This document shows, piece by piece, positions 55,896-64,000 of a stretch of 64,000 nucleotides of DNA. Position 1 is the stretch's first letter. Each line of letters opens with the position of its first letter. Made by a program: the position numbers and the translations under genes. This DNA comes from Providencia stuartii (lineage in GTDB: Bacteria; Pseudomonadota; Gammaproteobacteria; Enterobacterales; Enterobacteriaceae): the NCBI GenBank assembly GCA_900455155.1, contig UGUC01000002.1, forward strand, positions 992,001-1,056,000. Direction: 5' to 3'. Below the pieces are notes generated by a model. It had not been told where the DNA came from and ran no database searches. It worked only from the letters and a program-made list of their open reading frames with translations.

Positions 55896-56017
55896 ATGTT
55901 TCTCACCTTAAAAATAGCAAGGGGCAGGCGAGCGCTGCTCCTGAATGTTAGAAAATTGGCGCTGATTATACACAAAAAGTTGTTTTTGATGAAATGAACT
56001 CTTTACGTACACTGATT

Positions 56018-56608
56018 TTACGCTGTTGCTTTAAAACTATGTAGGCGATTTATCGCTTTATCCATCCCATCACTAAGTAAGATATCTGTGCACCTTAAGG
56101 ACTCATCAATCGCTTCATCGATGAGTTTTTGCTCAGATGCAGGTGGTTTGCCTAAAACAAAACCAACAACTTTGTTTTTATCGCCTGGATGACCAATACC
56201 TATGCGTAAACGATAAAAGTTTGGGTTATTACTAAACTTGTTTTGAATATCCTTAAGACCGTTATGCCCACCATTACTACCGCCTAATTTCATTTTTGCA
56301 ACACCGGGGGGTAAATCTAATTCATCATGCGCGACTAAAATTTCATCAGGGTTAATGCGATAGAAGTTAGCAACAGCCAGAACCGATTTACCACTCAAAT
56401 TCATAAAGGTGGTTGGAACAAGTAACCGAACATCGTTGCCATTAAGGTTGATACGGGCGGTATAACCGAAAAATTTTGCTTCTTCTTTTAAAGATTGGTT
56501 ATGGCGTTCGGCAAGTAAGTCAACATACCATGCTCCAGCATTATGACGAGTTTGGGCGTATTCAGCACCTGGGTTGGCGAGGCCAACAATTAGTTTTATT
56601 TTGCTCAC
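56018..56608 (-). CDS. pth: Peptidyl-tRNA hydrolase
   Basis: Cleaves the ester between peptide and tRNA on drop-off products, recycling tRNA; essential in E. coli. Sequence fits at 196 residues: [18 protein letters not shown] with catalytic His in [28 protein letters not shown] and [10 protein letters not shown]. Start is GTG at 56608 ([10 protein letters not shown]). It lies between ychH and ychF, the usual enterobacterial order pth-ychF. Confidence 0.96.
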   Translation of the reverse strand: MSKIKLIVGLANPGAEYAQTRHNAGAWYVDLLAERHNQSLKEEAKFFGYTARINLNGNDVRLLVPTTFMNLSGKSVLAVANFYRINPDEILVAHDELDLPPGVAKMKLGGSNGGHNGLKDIQNKFSNNPNFYRLRIGIGHPGDKNKVVGFVLGKPPASEQKLIDEAIDESLRCTDILLSDGMDKAINRLHSFKATA

Positions 56609-56906
56609 GGCTAATTATTCACTGTCAGTTAAGTCAAAAAATTATATCTAGTTTACCTTGTGATAGGGGGATGTACAAAATTGAAATAGGGCAATGGGGT
56701 GTTTATTTAGTTCCGTATGAAACTATTCGGGAAAAATATTTTTAAAAAAAGCATCTTTTGTACAGAAATTATGGGAAAAGTCTCACCATGTGATAGCCAT
56801 CGCAAACAATTTTACTTATTACACTATAATAATCATATAACAATATAATTTTTTCGAATATTTCAATTATGCTTTGCTTATCAGTCTACTGAGATAGGAG
56901 GTAGAT

Positions 56907-57179
56907 ATGAAACGTAAAACAGCAGTTTTGGTTGGTAATATTTTGATGGCGTTAGGGCTAATCGTTATGATAGGAAGTATTGCACTGAACCTATCTTCCC
57001 ATATATTTAGTCTCAATTTACCGGACATGATCACAATGGGCTCCTTGTTTGGCATCTTTGTTGGTGCGATGATCTGGTTAACTGGAGCGAGAATTGGCGG
57101 TAGAGAAAAAATTGCTGACCGTTACTGGCTAATAAAACATTATCCACATTCAAATAAAGATAACCATCGTTATCCATAA
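56907..57179 (+). CDS. ychH: YchH, DUF2583 inner-membrane stress protein
   Basis: A 90-residue protein with two membrane helices (ILMALGLIVMIGSIAL and LFGIFVGAMIWLTG) and the ending GARIGGREKIADRYWLIKHY. It matches E. coli YchH (GARVGGHEQVCDRYWW). It is divergent from pth and convergent with prs, as in E. coli. GGAGG precedes the ATG. Described as stress-induced; role otherwise unclear. Confidence 0.9.
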   Translation: MKRKTAVLVGNILMALGLIVMIGSIALNLSSHIFSLNLPDMITMGSLFGIFVGAMIWLTGARIGGREKIADRYWLIKHYPHSNKDNHRYP

Positions 57180-57394
57180 TATTTGTTTTTAATTTATGTG
57201 GTACTAACAATATTAGTTGATCTTATTTAGCAACGAAGGGTGATTTCATATTTTAGATAATCACTCTTTTGTTTTTTTATTCACCTCTAACTCTCTCTTC
57301 TTTCGTGCGTATTTTATCACCATGGTAATATGAAAAATTAAGCCAACGAGGTTGCCTATAGGCTATGGTGAGTAAAAATGAATGGATAAATAAA

Positions 57395-57425
57395 GCCCCT
57401 ACGGTTGATATTCAACCGTAGGGGC
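57395..57425. other. Perfect 14-bp hairpin downstream of prs
   Basis: GCCCCTACGGTTGA and TCAACCGTAGGGGC flank a three-base loop. On the minus strand TTTATTTA follows. It lies beyond the prs terminator, in the gap with ychH, and could be a second terminator or a REP-like element. Confidence 0.6.
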
Positions 57426-57472
57426 GCTACTTAAATTATGACATTTCTTTGATTTTCAAAGCAATATAGAAA

Positions 57473-57494
57473 AACGAGGTATTGCTACCTCGTT
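57473..57494 (-). terminator. Terminator of prs
   Basis: AACGAGGTA, loop TTGC, TACCTCGTT; on the minus strand a T-run follows. It starts 9 bases after the prs stop. Confidence 0.85.
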
Positions 57495-57503
57495 AATTAA
57501 TTC

Positions 57504-59387
<1,884 letters not shown>

Positions 59388-59391
<4 letters not shown>

Positions 59392-60053
59392 TTTTGTAAA
59401 GTCCAGCTATCCATTTTTAGCTTAATTAGGCGCGAACCCTGACGTAATTCAAGGTTGCTTGGTAACATTGGAGTGGTATTCATATTGTAAGAAAGATAGT
59501 TAAGCTGCCACTTTTCACCATTGGTTTGCTGTAATGTTACAGATTTTAGGAGGTGGTTTTTATCCAGCGTAAATTGTGTTGCGCGCCCAGGTGAGCCAGT
59601 TAACCAAGCGGTCAGGTCCTCAAGCGGGATCTCCATGCCAGTAAGTTGATAAATCAGCTCGGAAGGAACATCACTCATATGCGTTTGCCCATCTTTTGTG
59701 GTTAAACGCGCTAAATCAGGTTCAACGGTGAGCTCTAACTCGCGGCTGCCGAGTGGGTTTGTCAACAATAAACGATATTTTTCAGGTGTATACTGCTGCC
59801 AGAAGAATTTAGCATAGGTTTTACTACCATCAAATTCATAGGCAAAAGAACCGCGAGTTTGATAATTGCGAAGTGCGTTGACTTCTTGTAAATGGGTTTT
59901 CCATTGTGGATCAGACGCGGAACCTGTACCAGACGTTGTTGTTTGTTGAGTGGTCACACAAGCCGTCAGCAATAAGCAAGAAAGCGGCAATAAACGCCAA
60001 AAACGCTTTGCGGTGGAAGGAGCGAAACAAGACCAAGTAGTGAACAGTTGCAT
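59388..60053 (-). CDS. lolB: Outer-membrane lipoprotein LolB
   Basis: Accepts lipoproteins from LolA and inserts them in the outer membrane. Signal with lipobox LLTAC, then [30 protein letters not shown] and the end [13 protein letters not shown], like E. coli LolB. ATG at 60053 is preferred to a TTG 12 bases earlier. About 221 residues, slightly longer than the E. coli protein because of an N-terminal extension ([16 protein letters not shown]). Divergent from hemA across about 530 bases. Confidence 0.95.
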
Positions 60054-60582
60054 AGCGACTCTCAAAAATCATCGAGTAAAAAGTAAATAGGTTTTATCAA
60101 AGCTGATACCCACTGAAGTGTAACGTGTTATTGCAATTTAGAAAAATGACTCACTGGATAATATGGTGCGACAGTGGGCAAAATATTGCGTTAAAACAGC
60201 TAAATGATCAATCGGATTGAAGAAGTTTTGCCTATTTATACAATTGGTCAATGAGTATCGATAGTTTGATTCATCAGTTGACAGATGACAATCGCAGCAT
60301 ATCTCATTGATATTGATAATTTCTTAATAAGTATAATAAAAAAGGGTACATCTCCGATATAAAGCGGTGTAGAATAGCAATACTAATAGTGTTGAATTCG
60401 GCTAAATCGTCAGCAGTTTTCTATGGAAAAAGTTTGGTAGTGATCATCTTTATGGTTTTCATTATTCGCGGGGCATAGAAAGCGGGGCGGAGATCATCTA
60501 CAATAGTCGATAAACAAATAACAGTAGTGTGGTTATACTACTGGATAAATAATTAGCAATGTGAGCAATGTAGTTAAGCACA
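60054..60582. promoter_or_regulatory. Divergent promoter region lolB-hemA
   Basis: About 530 AT-rich bases with no ORF, holding promoters for both operons. TATAAT-like boxes are plentiful, for example TAGAAT near 60371, but I cannot assign starts with confidence. Confidence 0.5.
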
Positions 60583-61845
60583 ATGACCCTATTAGCCCTA
60601 GGCATTAATCATAAAACGGCGCCAGTAGCCCTTCGTGAACGGGTGGCTTTTGGACCAGAAAAAATCGACCATGCTCTTGAGGAGTTGCTTAAGCAACCTC
60701 AGGTGAGCGGTGGCGTTGTGCTGTCGACCTGTAATAGAACTGAGTTGTATTTGAGCCTTGAATCACAAGAACAAGCTCAAGAACAGCTTATCCAGTGGTT
60801 ATGCAAGTTTCACAATATTACAGATAAAGATTTAAAACCGAGTCTGTACTGGCATGAAGGTGACCGAGCAGTCAGTCACCTTATGCGGGTTGCAAGTGGG
60901 TTGGATTCTTTAGTTTTAGGTGAACCGCAAATCCTTGGGCAGGTTAAAAAAGCGTTCGCCCTTTCTCAAGACAACCATTCTTTGTCGAGCGAATTAGAGC
61001 GTTTATTTCAAAAATCATTTTCTGTCGCTAAACGCATTCGTACCGAAACAGAGATCGGAGCGAATGCGGTTTCCGTTGCATTCGCCGCTTGTACATTAGC
61101 AAGGCAAATTTTTGAGTCACTCAAACATTTGAATATTTTGTTAGTGGGAGCAGGGGAAACAATTGAATTGGTGGCACGCCATTTACGCGAGCATGGTGTG
61201 CAGAAGATGATGATCGCTAACCGTTCTCGTGAAAGGGCGGAGTTATTAGCTAATGAGGTTAATGCGGAAGTGATCACGCTGTCTGATATTGATACACGTT
61301 TGGCTCAAGCCGATATTGTGATCAGTTCAACAGCAAGTCCGTTACCGATTATAGGCAAAGGCATGGTAGAGCGTGCGATGAAAGTGCGTCGCAGCAAACC
61401 CATGTTGTTAATTGATATTGCGGTTCCTCGTGATATCGAGCCTGATATTGAAAAACTCAGAGATGTTTACCTGTATACGGTGGATGATCTTGAGTCGATA
61501 ATTCAGCAAAACCTTGCTCAGCGCAAAGCCGCAGCGGTTGAAGCAGAATTTATCGTGGAACAAGAAAGCAGCCATTTCATGGATTGGTTGCGCTCGCAAG
61601 CCGCAGTGTCTACAATTCGCGATTACAGAGCGCAGGCTGAGGCAATCCGCGCGGGGATGACAGAAAAAGCACTCGCGGCAATTAGTCAGGGTGCAGACCC
61701 TGAACAAGTTATTACACAACTTACCCAACAATTGACCAACCGCCTGATCCATGCACCAACAAAATCTTTACAGCAAGCCGCTGGAGATGGTGACTTGGAA
61801 CGCCTGAATCTACTTAGGGACAGCTTAGGGCTGAACCATCAATAA
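60583..61845 (+). CDS. hemA: Glutamyl-tRNA reductase
   Basis: First step of C5 tetrapyrrole synthesis: reduces Glu-tRNA to glutamate-1-semialdehyde using NADPH. 420 residues, intact. Starts [20 protein letters not shown]; catalytic Cys in [10 protein letters not shown] (residue 50), [18 protein letters not shown]-binding [11 protein letters not shown], and the C-terminal dimerisation helix. First gene of the hemA-prfA-prmC operon. Confidence 0.97.
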   Translation: MTLLALGINHKTAPVALRERVAFGPEKIDHALEELLKQPQVSGGVVLSTCNRTELYLSLESQEQAQEQLIQWLCKFHNITDKDLKPSLYWHEGDRAVSHLMRVASGLDSLVLGEPQILGQVKKAFALSQDNHSLSSELERLFQKSFSVAKRIRTETEIGANAVSVAFAACTLARQIFESLKHLNILLVGAGETIELVARHLREHGVQKMMIANRSRERAELLANEVNAEVITLSDIDTRLAQADIVISSTASPLPIIGKGMVERAMKVRRSKPMLLIDIAVPRDIEPDIEKLRDVYLYTVDDLESIIQQNLAQRKAAAVEAEFIVEQESSHFMDWLRSQAAVSTIRDYRAQAEAIRAGMTEKALAAISQGADPEQVITQLTQQLTNRLIHAPTKSLQQAAGDGDLERLNLLRDSLGLNHQ

Positions 61846-61876
61846 CCACATTTTAATCATGGGTCTGATATAACGA

Positions 61877-62959
61877 ATGAAGCCTTCTATTGTCGCAAAA
61901 CTGGAAGCATTACAGGAACGCTATGAAGAAATTCAAGCACACCTCGCCGATGCAGGTGTGATTGCTGATCAGGGACGCTTTCGTGCCTTATCAAAAGAGT
62001 ATGCTCAACTGACAGATGTCGCCAAATGCTTTACGGCATGGCGGACTGTTCAGGAAGATATCGAAACAGCAGAGATGATGTTAGATGATCCTGAAATGAA
62101 AGAGATGGCTCAAGAAGAGCTAAAAGAAGCGAAAGCGCGCAATGAAGAGCTTGAACAGCAATTACAACTGTTGTTGCTGCCAAAAGATCCTGATGATGAA
62201 TACAACTGTTTCCTTGAAATTCGTGCAGGGGCTGGTGGAGACGAAGCGGCTATTTTTGCGGGTGATCTATTCCGTATGTATAGCCGTTATGCCGAGGCTA
62301 ACCGTTGGCGTGTTGAGTTAATGAGCACTAGTGATGGTGAGCATGGTGGCTTCAAAGAAGTGATTGCAAAAATTTCCGGTGAAAGCGTTTATGGTCGCTT
62401 GAAATTCGAATCTGGTGGTCATCGTGTACAACGTGTGCCAGAAACGGAATCACAAGGACGTATTCATACATCGGCTTGTACCGTCGCTATCCTTCCTGAA
62501 TTACCGGAAGCGGAATTACCTGAAATCAACCCAGCAGATTTACGTATTGATACATTTCGCTCTTCGGGAGCGGGTGGACAGCACGTTAACACAACTGACT
62601 CCGCAATCCGTATTACCCATATTCCAACGGGTATTGTGGTTGAATGTCAGGATGAACGTTCACAGCATAAGAACAAAGCAAAAGCGATGTCTGTGTTAGG
62701 TGCTCGTATCCGTCAAGCAGAAATGGATAAGCGTCAAGCCGCTGAAGCCTCGGAACGACGTAACTTATTAGGTTCTGGTGACCGTTCTGACCGTATTCGT
62801 ACCTATAACTTCCCTCAAGGTAGGGTGACCGATCACCGTATCAATTTGACGTTGTATCGTTTAGATGAAGTGATGGAAGGGAAGCTGGATGCGTTAATTC
62901 AGCCGATTATCAACGAATATCAAGCAGATCAACTGTCTGCATTGTCTGAGCAAGATTAA
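61877..62959 (+). CDS. prfA: Peptide chain release factor 1
   Basis: Recognises UAA and UAG stop codons and triggers peptide release. 360 residues as in E. coli. The catalytic GGQ is in [18 protein letters not shown] (about residue 235), and the codon-recognition PxT-type segment lies in the middle ([15 protein letters not shown]). Follows hemA after 31 bases; its stop overlaps the prmC start by one base (TAATG). Confidence 0.97.
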   Translation: MKPSIVAKLEALQERYEEIQAHLADAGVIADQGRFRALSKEYAQLTDVAKCFTAWRTVQEDIETAEMMLDDPEMKEMAQEELKEAKARNEELEQQLQLLLLPKDPDDEYNCFLEIRAGAGGDEAAIFAGDLFRMYSRYAEANRWRVELMSTSDGEHGGFKEVIAKISGESVYGRLKFESGGHRVQRVPETESQGRIHTSACTVAILPELPEAELPEINPADLRIDTFRSSGAGGQHVNTTDSAIRITHIPTGIVVECQDERSQHKNKAKAMSVLGARIRQAEMDKRQAAEASERRNLLGSGDRSDRIRTYNFPQGRVTDHRINLTLYRLDEVMEGKLDALIQPIINEYQADQLSALSEQD

Positions 62960-63804
62960 TGCAATACGGCGAGTGGGTTGACCAAGCAGTCGCAAGGCTG
63001 CCGATGAGTGATAGTGCTAAACGAGATGCGGAAATCCTGCTTCAACACATTACAGGGCGGAGTCGTACCTTTATTTTTGCATTTGCAGAAACAGAGTTAA
63101 CACAGCCTGAGTATGAAGCACTTGAATCACTATTATGTCGTCGTGAGCAAGGTGAACCCATCGCCTATATTATTGGTGAGCGTGAATTTTGGTCATTGCC
63201 TTTATTTGTCTCGCCAGCCACTTTGATTCCCCGTCCTGATACTGAATGTCTAGTTGAACAGGCCTTAGCACGGCTTCCGGCTCAGCGCTGCCAAATACTT
63301 GATCTTGGTACAGGGACAGGCGCTATTGCTTTGGCGATCGCCTCTGAACGTCCAGACAGCGTGATTATCGGTATTGATTTTAATCTGGATGCTGTTTCTT
63401 TAGCACAGCGTAATCAGCAACGTCTGGCGCTTAATAATGTACAGTTTCTACAAAGTGATTGGTTTACCTCACTGTCTTGCCAACATTTTGATATGATTGT
63501 GAGTAATCCACCTTATATTGATGGAAATGATGACCATTTGCAGCAAGGCGATGTTAGATTCGAACCTTTAACCGCTTTAGTGGCAGATAATCACGGACTG
63601 TCAGATTTAGACCATATTGTGTCTACATCGAGATCATACCTTAACCCACAAGGTTGGTTACTTGTTGAGCATGGATGGCAACAAGGTGCCGCAGTTCGTG
63701 AGTTATTCAAACAGTATGGATATAGCAATATTGAAACCTGTCTAGATTATGGTGGCCGAGATAGAATTTCGCTTGGGCAGTGGAATAAATCAGTGGAAAT
63801 GTGA
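62959..63804 (+). CDS. prmC: Release-factor glutamine methyltransferase PrmC
   Basis: Methylates the Gln of the GGQ motif in RF1 and RF2. 281 residues. NPPY begins at residue 183, as in E. coli PrmC; the AdoMet motif is LDLGTGTGAIALAI and LIPRPDTE precedes it. Coupled to prfA by overlap and to sirB1 by TGATG. Confidence 0.96.
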   Translation: MQYGEWVDQAVARLPMSDSAKRDAEILLQHITGRSRTFIFAFAETELTQPEYEALESLLCRREQGEPIAYIIGEREFWSLPLFVSPATLIPRPDTECLVEQALARLPAQRCQILDLGTGTGAIALAIASERPDSVIIGIDFNLDAVSLAQRNQQRLALNNVQFLQSDWFTSLSCQHFDMIVSNPPYIDGNDDHLQQGDVRFEPLTALVADNHGLSDLDHIVSTSRSYLNPQGWLLVEHGWQQGAAVRELFKQYGYSNIETCLDYGGRDRISLGQWNKSVEM

Positions 63805-64000
63805 TGAAAACCATAGCAAATATTGAATTTAACAAAATACCTTTGAGTGAAGGTATTATGATAGTTTCCCAAAGTATTCGTATCGATTTTCCTCTTATGC
63901 AAGTACAGGCTCGATTGGATAGCTTGGTTGAGGCAGCCAAAGCGGTTATTGATTTACAAGCGGATAATGAAAGTAAAATTAATCAACTAATAACGCTTTT
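63804..64000 (+). CDS. sirB1: SirB1/YchA family protein, 5' part only
   Basis: Begins MKTIANIEFNKIPLSEGIMI, similar to E. coli YchA/SirB1 (SLADFEFNKAPLCEGM). The gene is cut by the end of the window. The family combines a transglutaminase-like and a TPR-like part; exact function is unknown. In E. coli, sirB2, sirB1 and kdsA follow prmC; here sirB1 follows at once with a TGATG overlap, so sirB2 is not between them. Confidence 0.85.
   Translation, partial: MKTIANIEFNKIPLSEGIMIVSQSIRIDFPLMQVQARLDSLVEAAKAVIDLQADNESKINQLITL

Overview
The window is chromosomal DNA of a low-GC member of the Enterobacterales, most like Providencia (Morganellaceae). Two blocks are core genome with close resemblance to E. 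coli proteins: yjjB, endA, phoH and zinT on the left, and ychF, pth, ychH, prs, ispE, lolB, hemA, prfA, prmC and sirB1 on the right. No rRNA, tRNA or CRISPR array was seen.

Layout. 1-5.8 kb: yjjB end, an endonuclease I with an extra C-terminal domain, a MORN-type lipoprotein, phoH, zinT under a probable Zur site, a small lipoprotein, and a siderophore-interacting reductase under probable Fur sites. 5.9-11.4 kb: a short-type cytochrome bd oxidase operon (cydA, cydB and a DUF2474 subunit), a divergent MocR/YdcR regulator, a HutD/Ves protein and a LysE-type exporter. 11.7-14.1 kb: an AT-rich cluster with an AA10 polysaccharide monooxygenase, a P5-like endolysin-type protein and an unknown protein. 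15.3-19.4 kb: dbpA, ipdC and its divergent LysR regulator. 19.7-21.2 kb: a two-gene unit containing a PD-(D/E)XK nuclease-like protein.

22-37 kb is an accessory toxin/immunity region. On the minus strand lie three related peptidoglycan-hydrolase effectors (M23-like domains, with a T4-lysozyme-like C-terminus in two), each followed by a periplasmic immunity-type gene, plus a decayed extra immunity gene. The effector 5' segments are near-identical repeats and the shorter effectors are recombinant derivatives. On the plus strand are two copies of a lipoprotein immunity gene, each behind a leftover of a lipase-type effector, mixed with IS256 and other mobile-element debris. The architecture suggests type VI secretion cargo, but no secretion-machine genes are present here.

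37.2-54.8 kb is an integrated element bounded by a 101-bp direct repeat whose right copy contains the 3' end and downstream hairpin of ychF. Inside are a DUF3800 gene, a Mu-type repressor/Ner pair, ICE-type small genes (several broken), a four-copy palindromic operator array, AlpA, a rolling-circle type replication initiator, a second decayed replication-like gene, a type III restriction-modification system, a Fic protein with a possible antitoxin, and a damaged tyrosine integrase next to the right repeat.

Many conserved genes (cydA, cydB, dbpA, ipdC, ychF, res, integrase) are broken by single-base insertions, often in short homopolymers. Because some of these genes are normally kept intact, at least part of this looks like sequencing or assembly error, so 'pseudogene' calls here are provisional.
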